Assembly: GCA_019116365.1 (NCBI GenBank)
Contig: DXBT01000020.1
Span: 3,450-67,449, forward strand
Direction of reading: 5' to 3'
Source of the DNA: Barnesiella merdipullorum
GTDB lineage: Bacteria > Bacteroidota > Bacteroidia > Bacteroidales > Barnesiellaceae
DNA length: 64,000 nucleotides
The notes under the pieces are model-generated. The model had not been told where the DNA came from, did not search any database, and saw nothing but the letters and a program-made list of their open reading frames with translations. The position numbers and the translations under genes are program-made. Below, in pieces: positions 36,324-44,692 of this stretch; position 1 is the first letter of the stretch, and each line of letters opens with the position of its first letter.

Positions 36324-37763
36324 TCACTCATACTTGCTCAGAATCTTCACGGCCAGTGCTTTGGCTGTCTCGACCGAATGTGGATCTTTGGCGTCGATGT
36401 GATATTTCGAAGCATCGGGAATAATCAACCGAGTGCCAATGGGTACTTGATTGGGATTGGTAATTATCCCCTTGTTTTCTTCATAGATATACACCCAAAA
36501 GGTTTTATGCCCAAAATATTTACGAGCCAATGTCGTGAGGAATACTCCCGAGCGAATGGTCTCGACCACCGGTTTTGCCGCAGGTTGCACCGGTGCCGGG
36601 GTTACTTTCTTCTCGGGCTGTACCGGCTTGACCGACTCGGCTGGTTGTGCCACGGGCTCATCGAGCAGTGTATCTTCTTCGACGGGTTCGACAACCGCAG
36701 CCGTATCCATTGGCTCTGATACAACAACCGTGTCGGCAGTTTTGTTCTCGGGCTCCTGAGATGCGAATACTTCACTATCAATAAGAGATAACGTGTATTC
36801 GCCTATCTTTATTCCACCGTCACCTCGCAAGAAGAACCAGGCGGCTACACCAAGGACTACCACCACGCCAAATCCAGCAAGAGCGCCCCACCAAAAGGCT
36901 TTTCGCGAAGATGACTTTTGCAGGTAGTCGTGATAATCGTCCTCCTCATCGGTGGATGGTAGGGGTTGTTCTTGAGCTGAGACTTCTTCGGTTTCAGATT
37001 TCTTTTCTTCAGCCGTACCGGGAAGTTGCTCGGGGAGCGATGGCTCCTCTGCCACGGAAGCCTCGTCGGCCACAAGTTCGGGCTCGGACTCGGGCAAATG
37101 ATTGTCGGCTTCGGCCGGTACCTCCGGTTCAAGTTTGAACTCGGCATCAGTTCCAGATACAGGTTCACACTCCGATTCTGGTTCTGAGGTCGGCATATCG
37201 ATCTCGGGCAACGGCTCGGCAATCGGTTCATCGGCCTCATTGGTCAACGATTCATTGGCAACAGGTTCCTCGACATGACCCGCATCGGGTTCTGCCTCTT
37301 TCTGTTCTGCTTCCTGGGTTGCAGACTCCTCGGGAGCTACCGGTTCCTCGAGTTGTTCCGGCTCCATCTCGTCTCGATCGGTATCGCTATCGTCGAGCGG
37401 CTCATCATTGTCCACAGCCATCATCTGTTCTGTCGATACGTGGTCGTTGAGAATCTCGACCGAAAAACTCGAAAAGGGTGCATTCACGGCTTCGCGCAAG
37501 ACTTTATCGGGGACGAACGACAATTTGTAATGCCCGGGAATTTCGACCGGCTCGCCTGTCTGCACATTTACACTGGCGCGAGATTCTACCCAAATGGGCT
37601 TGAATACCCCCAGGTCGTTTATTTTCAACTCCTCGCCCGACGAGATAACCTCGGTCGAGACCGTGAAAAATTCTTTGAGAAAAGCCTCGGCCTCCTTCTT
37701 CGTCACATTCAGTTTTGCTGCGAGCAAAGTGACTAAATCGGGGAAAGATATTTTTTCATTCAT
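36324..37763 (-). CDS. Membrane-tethered HU-like protein with a periplasmic LysM-like domain
   Basis: 479 residues with an unusual order: an HU/IHF-type domain at 1-95 (FPDLVTLLAAKLNVTKKEAEAFLKEFF ... EELKINDLGVFKPIWVESRASVNVQTGEPVEIPGHYKLSFVPDKVLREAVN), a Glu/Pro/Asp-rich linker of about 185 residues, one membrane helix at about 290-312 preceded by SSSRK (positive inside, so the N-terminus is cytoplasmic), then a Pro/Val/Lys linker and a LysM-like domain at about 410-463 (TLARKYFGHKTFWVYIYEENKGIITNPNQVPIGTRLIIP). It could bind DNA inside and peptidoglycan outside. Its ATG overlaps the stop of the HU gene by 4 bp, so the two are translationally coupled. Function not established. Confidence 0.83.
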   Translation of the reverse strand: MNEKISFPDLVTLLAAKLNVTKKEAEAFLKEFFTVSTEVISSGEELKINDLGVFKPIWVESRASVNVQTGEPVEIPGHYKLSFVPDKVLREAVNAPFSSFSVEILNDHVSTEQMMAVDNDEPLDDSDTDRDEMEPEQLEEPVAPEESATQEAEQKEAEPDAGHVEEPVANESLTNEADEPIAEPLPEIDMPTSEPESECEPVSGTDAEFKLEPEVPAEADNHLPESEPELVADEASVAEEPSLPEQLPGTAEEKKSETEEVSAQEQPLPSTDEEDDYHDYLQKSSSRKAFWWGALAGFGVVVVLGVAAWFFLRGDGGIKIGEYTLSLIDSEVFASQEPENKTADTVVVSEPMDTAAVVEPVEEDTLLDEPVAQPAESVKPVQPEKKVTPAPVQPAAKPVVETIRSGVFLTTLARKYFGHKTFWVYIYEENKGIITNPNQVPIGTRLIIPDASKYHIDAKDPHSVETAKALAVKILSKYE

Positions 37764-38047
37764 TTCGACGAGAGCATTTTGAGTTTCATTTTAATGGCGC
37801 TGCCCGGTTTAAACGACAAGATCATTTTAGGTGGTACGAGCATGCGTTTGCCTGTCGCAGGATTCACGACAACCCGCTCCAGTTTCTTTTTCGGTTCGAA
37901 GGAACCGAACCCTTGAATCGCCACCGAGTCCATCTGCGAGCAACGCTCTTTCATGATTTGGAGAAATGCCGACATATACTCCTCGACCTCTCCTTTATCC
38001 TTGCCCAAACGGCTCTGCAATTGCGTCAAAAAAGTTTTGTGATCCAT
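37760..38047 (-). CDS. HU-family DNA-binding protein
   Basis: 95 residues from ATG 38047. HU/IHF fold: FLTQLQSRLGKDKGEVEEYMSAFLQIMKERC, AIQGFGSFEPKKKLERVVVNPATGKRMLVPPKMILSFKPG, the last part being the DNA-clasping arm region. Ends in a basic tail. Coupled by ATGA to the HU-LysM gene, which suggests a heterodimer or shared function. Confidence 0.9.
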   Translation of the reverse strand: MDHKTFLTQLQSRLGKDKGEVEEYMSAFLQIMKERCSQMDSVAIQGFGSFEPKKKLERVVVNPATGKRMLVPPKMILSFKPGSAIKMKLKMLSSK

Positions 38048-38094
38048 GACCAACTGTATTTCCAAGCCCCTGCCAGGGCCTTATTCGCTATCGG

Positions 38095-38102
38095 CAAATT
38101 TA
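38095..38102 (-). promoter_or_regulatory. -7 box for the HU operon
   Basis: TAAATTTG on the minus strand, 48 bp before the HU ATG; a TTG lies 22 bp further upstream, slightly beyond usual spacing. Confidence 0.45.
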
Positions 38103-38178
38103 TAAATTTTCTGCGGAATAATTGCAAAAAACAACCGAAGAGATGTTGATACGGCACATGCAGATTTGCGAGAAAAAA

Positions 38179-38209
38179 TTTGTACACCCACACATTATTT
38201 GTATATTTA
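38179..38209 (+). promoter_or_regulatory. Promoter for ppk1
   Basis: TTTG (38179-38182), 19-bp spacer, TATATTTA (38202-38209; one mismatch from TAnnTTTG). About 28 bp before the ppk1 ATG. Confidence 0.5.
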
Positions 38210-38237
38210 CCGTTACTTAACCCTTACGGCAACGACT

Positions 38238-40337
38238 ATGGAAAATGTTCGGAAATACTTCAAGCGCGATATCAGTTGGTTATCTTTCAATTATCGGGTG
38301 TTGATGGAGGCGATGGACAAAACGGTACCGTTGTTCGACCGCATCAGATTCCTGTCGATATACCAGTCGAACCAGGAGGAGTTTTACCGTGTGAGGGTTT
38401 CGGAATATCACCAGATTCTATCCGACCCTTCCAAAGACGAGGAGGAGAAGGGACAGGCCGAACGCACTCTCGAGTCGATCAACCGCGAGGTAAACCGCCA
38501 GGTCGATATCTTCAACAAGTTTTTCTTCAACGACATTATACCCGAACTCGAGAGCGAGGGTATGGTGCTGTACCACCAGGAGAAGATCGAGGAGTTTCAC
38601 CGGCAAGAGGTACGCAACTTTTTTAAGGAAGAGGTATTTCCTTTTCTACAACCGGTGTTGATTTTGAAAGACGACATCGTCTCTTTCCTGCGCGACAACC
38701 GCCTCTACCTGGCCATCAAGATGTACCGAAAGAGCGAACGCAACAACCCCGACCGACAACCTTTCTATGCCCAGATAAAGATTCCGTTCAGCAAGGTTCC
38801 GCGATTTATCAATCTGACCCCTTACAACGGGAAGAGTTATGTGATGTTTATCGACGATATGATCGCTCTGAACCTCGATATCGTCTTCCCGGGATTCGAC
38901 ATTGACTCGCACTATGCCATACGAGTCTCGCGCGACGCCGATTTTTCGATTGAGCCCAAAGAGGGAGTCAACATTGTCGATGCCGTGCGCAAGCGGGTCA
39001 AGAAGCGCAAGATAGGTAATGCCAACCGGTTGGTCTATGATGCCAGTATGCCCCGCGACATGCTCGAGTATATCTGCGAGGCCTACGACATTCCACACGG
39101 ACAGTGTATCCGCTCGAGCCGTTACCTGAACCTGGAGGATCTCACCAAGTTGCCCAATCTCACGGGCAAGGTGCTGAGCGAGACCCTACCCTCGCCCATG
39201 CGGTTGCCTATCTTCGACAACGCCCGGTCGATGTTCGAGGTGATTCGGCATCGCGACTTCTTGATACATTTCCCCTACCAGTCGTTCGACTACCTCACCC
39301 GGTTTCTTACCGAGGCTGCCGACGACCCTACCGTGACCGATATCAAACTCACCCAGTATCGGGTGGCCGAAAATTCTGAGGTCATTGACCGGTTGCTCTA
39401 TGCTGCCAAACGGGGAAAACGGGTAACGGTATATGTGGAGATAAAGGCCCGATTCGACGAAGAGAACAACATCATCACCTCGGAACTGATGCAAGAGTCA
39501 GGTGTACGTATCGTATATAGTACCCCGGGATTGAAAGTCCATGCCAAGGCTCTACTCATCAAGTGTGCCCCGGCCGATTCATCGCAACCCCAAGCCTATG
39601 CCTTCCTGAGTACCGGTAACTTCAACGAAGATACAGCCCGAATCTATTCCGATATGGGCCTGTTTACTGTCAACAACCAGATCACGGGAGAACTGGATAA
39701 GCTCTTCTCCATTCTCGACGGTTCATCAACCGACCGCGACTTCAAGACCCTGCTCGTAGCCCAGTTCAACATGGTCGATGTATTGAAACAAAAAATCCGC
39801 TTCGAAATGGAAGAGGCCCGCCAAGGCCGAAAGGCTCATATCATCTTGAAGATGAACGGCCTGCACGATACCGGTATGATCGACGCTCTCTACGATGCCA
39901 GCGAGGCGGGTGTTCACATCGATCTTCTGGTACGAGGTATCAACTGCCTGGTACCCAATCAGCCCTACAGCCGCAACATACACATGACCCGCATCATCGA
40001 CTCATACCTCGAGCATGCCCGCATCTGGTATTTCTATGCCGGTGGACGCGAAGAGGTGTATCTGGCATCGGCCGACTGGATGCGCCGTAACCTGAACCGC
40101 CGCATCGAAACGGCCGTACCCATTCTCGACCAACATATCAAAAACGAAATCATGTCGGTCATCGATCTGCAACTTCGCGACAATGTAAAAGCCTGCTATA
40201 TCGATGAATACCTCGAAAATCATTACGTTCGCAACGAGGGCCCCAAAATACGATCCCAACGACTTTGCTTCAATCTTTTGGCCGAATACTCCACCCCCGA
40301 CTCTTCGACCGGTATGCCCGAGATTTTTATCAGTTAG
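38238..40337 (+). CDS. ppk1: Polyphosphate kinase 1
   Basis: 699 residues from ATG 38238 (MENVRKYFKRDISWLSFNYRVL). All PPK1 parts are present: N-terminal RDISWLSFNYRVLMEA, head domain, and the two catalytic phospholipase-D-like C-terminal domains with the autophosphorylated histidine region GLKVHAKALLIK and AFLSTGNFNEDTARIYSDMGLFT, then GINCLVPNQPYSRNIHMTRIIDSYLEHARIWYF and ADWMRRNLNRRIETAVPI. It reversibly builds polyphosphate from ATP. A frame open further upstream adds non-family residues. Single-gene transcript. Confidence 0.97.
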   Translation: MENVRKYFKRDISWLSFNYRVLMEAMDKTVPLFDRIRFLSIYQSNQEEFYRVRVSEYHQILSDPSKDEEEKGQAERTLESINREVNRQVDIFNKFFFNDIIPELESEGMVLYHQEKIEEFHRQEVRNFFKEEVFPFLQPVLILKDDIVSFLRDNRLYLAIKMYRKSERNNPDRQPFYAQIKIPFSKVPRFINLTPYNGKSYVMFIDDMIALNLDIVFPGFDIDSHYAIRVSRDADFSIEPKEGVNIVDAVRKRVKKRKIGNANRLVYDASMPRDMLEYICEAYDIPHGQCIRSSRYLNLEDLTKLPNLTGKVLSETLPSPMRLPIFDNARSMFEVIRHRDFLIHFPYQSFDYLTRFLTEAADDPTVTDIKLTQYRVAENSEVIDRLLYAAKRGKRVTVYVEIKARFDEENNIITSELMQESGVRIVYSTPGLKVHAKALLIKCAPADSSQPQAYAFLSTGNFNEDTARIYSDMGLFTVNNQITGELDKLFSILDGSSTDRDFKTLLVAQFNMVDVLKQKIRFEMEEARQGRKAHIILKMNGLHDTGMIDALYDASEAGVHIDLLVRGINCLVPNQPYSRNIHMTRIIDSYLEHARIWYFYAGGREEVYLASADWMRRNLNRRIETAVPILDQHIKNEIMSVIDLQLRDNVKACYIDEYLENHYVRNEGPKIRSQRLCFNLLAEYSTPDSSTGMPEIFIS

Positions 40338-40426
40338 ACGTCGTCCCATTGGGTATTCGATTTTGAAAAGTCAATATTGTGACACAAAAGAATCAAGATT
40401 ATTACACATACCTTATTCTTTTTTCA

Positions 40427-40434
40427 TATTTTTG
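40427..40434 (+). promoter_or_regulatory. -7 box for the coiled-coil outer-membrane gene
   Basis: TATTTTTG, 27 bp before the ATG at 40461. No good -33 TTG at usual spacing. Confidence 0.45.
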
Positions 40435-40460
40435 TCGGGAACAAGGGTAATAAGAGAATT

Positions 40461-41408
40461 ATGAAAAGAATTGCACTACTATTCCTCATTGGCATGTCGA
40501 TAACCTCGCTATCGGCTCAAACCTTGAAGAAACAAAATCAAATGTTGAAAGATTCGATCGGTGTCATGCAGAAAGTCATCGACGAAAAAACGTCAGCTAA
40601 CCATGCGTTGACCGAGGAAAATGCCACGCTCAAAAACAAGCACATGCTACTCAAAGCGAGCAAAGACTCGCTCGACGGAGTACAGAAATCATTGCTGGGC
40701 AAATACAATGCCTTGTCGGTTGAAAATGAACGGTTGAAAGACTCGCTCTTCATATGCCACAATCGTATAAATGCATTAGAGAATCAAGTCGATAGCCTCA
40801 ACACCTCGCTGGTCAACCTCACCCAGGAGATGAACGACAAACTCGATTATATGGCTAAGCAGGAAAAAATTTGGAGCAACAGAACATACTTCAATATTGC
40901 CTATGGTATGCTCTCGCTCGATCGAGGAGACGGTCAAGAGAAACTGAGTAGCAATTTCGCTTTCTCCATCTCGCGCGGCAAGACCTACTACTTGCATAAG
41001 AAGCCGCTGTTCGGCATGTTGAAATTCGGGCTCGACTGGACGTTCTTCGACATTGCCGTCGCCCAATATGACAACGGAGAAAGTTTCAGAGAAAAAGACA
41101 ACAACGACATTTACAAAGGAGAGGTCTCCATGCAGTTTGGTCCGTCAATCACTGTCAACCCGGTAGATTTTCTGAAACTCAATGTCTATTTCCGTTACGA
41201 CCCCACCTACTCGATGATGTTTAATACCGACGGTAATGAATTCAAGGGGAACTATGCCTCCTACTTCAACACCGGTCTGGCGGCGTCGTACAAGGTTATC
41301 TCGCTGGGAGTTGAATACCGTTGGGGCTCCACCTCATACAAAATCGACGGCGAGAAACAAACGTGGAAAGCATCGGGTACCTATCTCTACCTCAGTTTCC
41401 GATTCTAA
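40461..41408 (+). CDS. Coiled-coil protein with C-terminal outer-membrane barrel, unrecognised
   Basis: 315 residues. Signal peptide MKRIALLFLIGMSITSLSAQ, then a long coiled coil (about 22-140) with heptad-like leucines (LKKQNQMLKDSIGVMQKVIDEK, ALSVENERLKDSLFICHNRINALENQVDSLNTSLVNLTQEM). From about 145 it turns into beta strands (TYFNIAYGMLSL, LSSNFAFSISRGKTYYL, GPSITVNPVDFLKLNVYFRYD, SLGVEYRWGSTSYK) ending in YLYLSFRF with terminal Phe, as in barrels. A periplasmic coiled coil joined to a barrel could span toward the cell wall. No family name recognised. Terminator follows. Confidence 0.65.
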   Translation: MKRIALLFLIGMSITSLSAQTLKKQNQMLKDSIGVMQKVIDEKTSANHALTEENATLKNKHMLLKASKDSLDGVQKSLLGKYNALSVENERLKDSLFICHNRINALENQVDSLNTSLVNLTQEMNDKLDYMAKQEKIWSNRTYFNIAYGMLSLDRGDGQEKLSSNFAFSISRGKTYYLHKKPLFGMLKFGLDWTFFDIAVAQYDNGESFREKDNNDIYKGEVSMQFGPSITVNPVDFLKLNVYFRYDPTYSMMFNTDGNEFKGNYASYFNTGLAASYKVISLGVEYRWGSTSYKIDGEKQTWKASGTYLYLSFRF

Positions 41409-41432
41409 ACTCATCAAAGAAGAAATCATATC

Positions 41433-41467
41433 ATACCGGCCGAAGTTTCTCGGCCGGTATTTTTTTA
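41433..41467 (+). terminator. Intrinsic terminator
   Basis: Perfect 11-bp stem ATACCGGCCGA/TCGGCCGGTAT (41433-41443 with 41450-41460), then T7. Confidence 0.92.
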
Positions 41468-41592
41468 CCATTCTATCCTTCCGCCCCGGGTCCAAACATT
41501 TCGCAAGCATTGTGTGTTTATAAAAAAGACCGACGGGAAAGATTTCCAAGCGAAAAAACGGGCTTACAGCCTGCTACTTTACAAATTTTATC

Positions 41593-41600
41593 TATCTTTG
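41593..41600 (+). promoter_or_regulatory. -7 box for the amidase gene
   Basis: TATCTTTG, 58 bp before the ATG at 41659; leader about 50 bases. No clear TTG at -33. Confidence 0.5.
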
Positions 41601-41658
41601 AATAGATGCTCGTTTCTTCGAAACCGGGTCATTATTTCTAACTTAACATATAGCAACA

Positions 41659-42735
41659 ATGAAGCGATTATTTTCCCTACTGATTGCGGTTGCAGCCCTC
41701 TCGATTCCATCGGCCTGGAGCTGTACCGGTATCACCCTCACGGTAAAGGACGGCTCTAAAATTGTAGCCCGCACCATCGAATGGGGTGGCAGCGACCTGA
41801 ATAGCCAATATGTGATTGTACCCCGTGGATATGAACAACGCTCTTATGTACCAGGAGGACAACAAACTGGCATGACATTTAAGGCTCGATATGGCTACGT
41901 GGGGCTGGCGGTTGAACAAAAAGAGTTCGTGGCCGAGGGGCTGAACGAAGCAGGGCTGTCGGCCGGACTCTTCTACTTCCCCGGGTACGGACAATACGAG
42001 GACTACAATCCGGCCCAACAGTCATCGAGCATCGCCGACCTGCAACTGGTTGCGTGGATTCTCGGTAACTTCTCGACGGTCGATGAAGCTGTCGAAGGAT
42101 TGAAAACCGTGCATGTCATATCGATAGACCCGAGAGCATCGACCGTTCACTGGCGCATGACCGACGTCTCGGGACGCCAGGTCGTACTCGAGATTATTGA
42201 CGGAGAACCTCGATTCTATGAAAATAAGCTGGGAGTACTTACCAACTCTCCCGGATTCGACTGGCAGATAACCAACCTGAACAATTACGTCAATCTCTAC
42301 TCGGGGACGGCGGCGACAAAATCATTCGGCGACATTCAACTCTCGTCGTTTGGTGCCGGCAGTGGATTCCTGGGACTTCCCGGCGACATCACACCTCCCT
42401 CCCGCTTCGTGAGAGCAGCCTTTTACCAAACCACGGCGCCACAACAAGCCACGGCGACCGAGGCTGTTACTCAAAGTTTTCATATACTCAACAACTTCGA
42501 CATTCCCATCGGGAGCGAATTTCTGGCCGGGCAGACTCCGACCGATATTCCCAGTGCTACCCAGTGGGCCTCGTCGGCCGACCCTACCCGCCGGATGCTC
42601 TACTACCGCACCATGTACAACAGTGCCATCCGTTGCTTCGATCTGAAGACCATCAACTTCGGCCGGGTTAAGTATCAGGCTCACCCGCTTGATACCACCA
42701 AGCAACAACCCATACAAACCATTCAAGTCAAGTAG
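41659..42735 (+). CDS. Choloylglycine hydrolase family (linear amide C-N hydrolase), bile-salt-hydrolase-like
   Basis: 358 residues. The signal peptide ends ...PSAWS before Cys22, so cleavage would expose the N-terminal Cys nucleophile of this Ntn family. Counting from that Cys as 2, expected residues fall in place: Arg18 (ARTIEWGG), Asn176 (LTNSPGFDW) and Arg229 (PPSRFVR). The Asp21 of Gram-positive bile salt hydrolases is Glu here. The enzyme should hydrolyse an amide such as conjugated bile salts, penicillin V or N-acyl compounds in the periplasm; the sequence does not settle which. It has its own promoter and terminator and no transport partner nearby. Confidence 0.85.
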   Translation: MKRLFSLLIAVAALSIPSAWSCTGITLTVKDGSKIVARTIEWGGSDLNSQYVIVPRGYEQRSYVPGGQQTGMTFKARYGYVGLAVEQKEFVAEGLNEAGLSAGLFYFPGYGQYEDYNPAQQSSSIADLQLVAWILGNFSTVDEAVEGLKTVHVISIDPRASTVHWRMTDVSGRQVVLEIIDGEPRFYENKLGVLTNSPGFDWQITNLNNYVNLYSGTAATKSFGDIQLSSFGAGSGFLGLPGDITPPSRFVRAAFYQTTAPQQATATEAVTQSFHILNNFDIPIGSEFLAGQTPTDIPSATQWASSADPTRRMLYYRTMYNSAIRCFDLKTINFGRVKYQAHPLDTTKQQPIQTIQVK

Positions 42736-42758
42736 AGACTCACCAGACTATAAAAAAC

Positions 42759-42793
42759 GAAACCGCCAGTCAACTTGGTTGACTGGCGGTTTC
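42759..42793. terminator. Strong bidirectional terminator
   Basis: Perfect 16-bp stem with a 3-base TTG loop (42759-42774 with 42778-42793), A run upstream, between two convergent genes. Confidence 0.92.
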
Positions 42794-42811
42794 TGTATAA
42801 TAGCCTTTTAA

Positions 42812-43585
42812 TTAATGTTGCTCTTCTTTTACACCGGCAAGTTCGGGATCGATCATGATGCGTCCGCAATATTCACAAACGATAATTTTTTTACGCATCT
42901 TGATATCGAGCTGTCTTTGAGGCGGGATGCGGTTGAAGCAACCACCGCAAGAATCACGTTGGATATAGACCACAGCCAAACCGTTGCGGGCATTCTTACG
43001 AATACGTTTGAAAGCCGTGAGCAAACGGGGCTCAACCTTGTTTTCGAGTTTTTTGGCCTTCTCTCTCAACTTCTCTTCATCTTGTTTCGTCTCCGAAACG
43101 ATTTCGTCGAGCTCGCTCTTCTTTTCGGCCAGGATGTGCTGACGATCCTGCAACACCTCTTCCGAAGCAGCTACCTCTTTGCTCTTGGCCTCTTGTGAAG
43201 CAATATACTCGTTGATACGCTTTTCGCACAATTGAATTTCAAGTGTCTGATATTCTATCTCTTTCGACAAGAAATCAAATTCGCGGTTGTTGCGCACATT
43301 GTCCTGTTGCTTGGTATATTTATCGATGAGAGCCTGTGCGTTCTGTATTTCTACCTTCTTGGCCGCTACGGCAGCTTTCAGATCTTCTATCTCGGTATGG
43401 TAGTTTTTGATACGGGTTTCAAGACCGGCAATTTCGTCTTCGAGGTCTTGAACTTCGAGAGGCAACTCCCCTCTCAACGTTTTTATTCTATCGATCTCCG
43501 AGAGAATGGTTTGCAAATCGTACAGTGTCTTCAACTTCTCTTCCACTGTATATTCTTTTTCAGCTTTTGTTTTGTCAGTAGCCAT
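42812..43585 (-). CDS. C4-type zinc-ribbon coiled-coil protein
   Basis: 257 residues: long coiled coil (about 15-185, rich in E/K/L heptads: EDEIAGLETRIKNYHTEIEDLKAAVAAKKVEIQNAQ) and a C-terminal zinc ribbon with two CxxC pairs (CGGCFNRIPPQ ... VCEYCGR). This is the zf-RING_7/C4-type zinc-ribbon family that often sits next to NIF3 genes, as here (3 bp gap). Role unknown; probably nucleic-acid or protein binding. Confidence 0.85.
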   Translation of the reverse strand: MATDKTKAEKEYTVEEKLKTLYDLQTILSEIDRIKTLRGELPLEVQDLEDEIAGLETRIKNYHTEIEDLKAAVAAKKVEIQNAQALIDKYTKQQDNVRNNREFDFLSKEIEYQTLEIQLCEKRINEYIASQEAKSKEVAASEEVLQDRQHILAEKKSELDEIVSETKQDEEKLREKAKKLENKVEPRLLTAFKRIRKNARNGLAVVYIQRDSCGGCFNRIPPQRQLDIKMRKKIIVCEYCGRIMIDPELAGVKEEQH

Positions 43586-43588
43586 ACT

Positions 43589-44686
43589 TTACAAATAATT
43601 TATCGGATTTGTATCTACCTGTGTAGAATGGATTGCAAAGGTAGGGAATTTTTTTTGAATTATCTCACAAAAAATCTCTTTTGTATATTGTTCACTCTCA
43701 TAATGACCTATTTCGGCCAACAAGATGCGAGATTCAAATTCGAAATAATCGTGATACCTGATCTCACCCGTCACAAACATATCGGCTCCGGCCGCTACGG
43801 CTTTCGACATGAACGATGCTCCGGCTCCGCCACACAGGGCTATGCGCGAAATTTTACGTCCGTGCAGAGGCGAATGTTTCACACACCCTACGGCAAAAGT
43901 GTCTTTCAACTTTTCCAGCACCAGCATCTCGTCAATCGGTTCGGGCAGATTACCTACTACACCAGAGCCCACCTGCTCCCAACGGTTGGCAAGAGGTATC
44001 CAGTCGAAAGCAGGCTCTTCATAGGGATGGCTCCCCTTCAGAGCTGCCATGACGGCTCCCTGCATATAGGCGGGAACAATCACCTCGAGGCGCGTCTCGG
44101 CCTCGTGATGCAGTTCTCCTACGGTGCCACAATAGGGATGCGCCTGCAACCCGGGGCGGAACGTCCCCTCACCTTCTTGGCCGAAACTGCATTGATCGTA
44201 ATTTCCTATATGTCCGGCACCTGCCTCGAAAAGCGCAGTTCTCACCTGCTCGACATGAGACACCGGCACATAGGTGACCAGTTTCATCAACAACCCGGGC
44301 ATGGGATCGAGTACCCGAACGGCTGTCAACCCCAGTTTTTGAGCCATTCTGAACGAGACTCCACCCGGAGCATTGTCGAGATTGGTGTGAGCGGCATAAA
44401 TAGCTATGTTGTGCTGGATGGCCTTAATGACTATGCGTTCGACACAGCTATTCCCCGTAATTGTCTTCAACCCTTTGAACAACAAAGGGTGATGCGACAC
44501 AATGAGATTATACCCCAGTGCAATCGCTTCATCGACAACCCCCTCGGTCACATCGAGACACACCACTGCGCCCGATACCGATTGGAAACGGTTGCCTACC
44601 TGCAACCCGGCATTGTCGTAAGACTCTTGCCAAGCAACAGGTGCTACCGACTCAATGGCCTTTATGATATCATTCAGAATTACCAC
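43589..44686 (-). CDS. NIF3/YqfO-type protein with internal PII-like domain
   Basis: 365 residues. Metal-binding His/Asp residues of the NIF3 family appear in YDNAGLQVG, LIVSHHPLLFKG and YAAHTNLDNAPGG, then C-terminal VTGEIRYHDYFEF and EIGHYESEQYTKE. Residues about 130-235 are the inserted PII-like domain (LMKLVTYVPVSHVEQVRTALFEAGAGHIGNYDQCSF). Start is GTG 44686, which gives the family N-terminus. Enzymatic role unsettled (sometimes annotated GTP cyclohydrolase I type 2). Between aspS and the zinc-ribbon gene in one operon. Confidence 0.88.
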   Translation of the reverse strand: MVILNDIIKAIESVAPVAWQESYDNAGLQVGNRFQSVSGAVVCLDVTEGVVDEAIALGYNLIVSHHPLLFKGLKTITGNSCVERIVIKAIQHNIAIYAAHTNLDNAPGGVSFRMAQKLGLTAVRVLDPMPGLLMKLVTYVPVSHVEQVRTALFEAGAGHIGNYDQCSFGQEGEGTFRPGLQAHPYCGTVGELHHEAETRLEVIVPAYMQGAVMAALKGSHPYEEPAFDWIPLANRWEQVGSGVVGNLPEPIDEMLVLEKLKDTFAVGCVKHSPLHGRKISRIALCGGAGASFMSKAVAAGADMFVTGEIRYHDYFEFESRILLAEIGHYESEQYTKEIFCEIIQKKFPTFAIHSTQVDTNPINYL

Positions 44687-44692
44687 TTGCTT

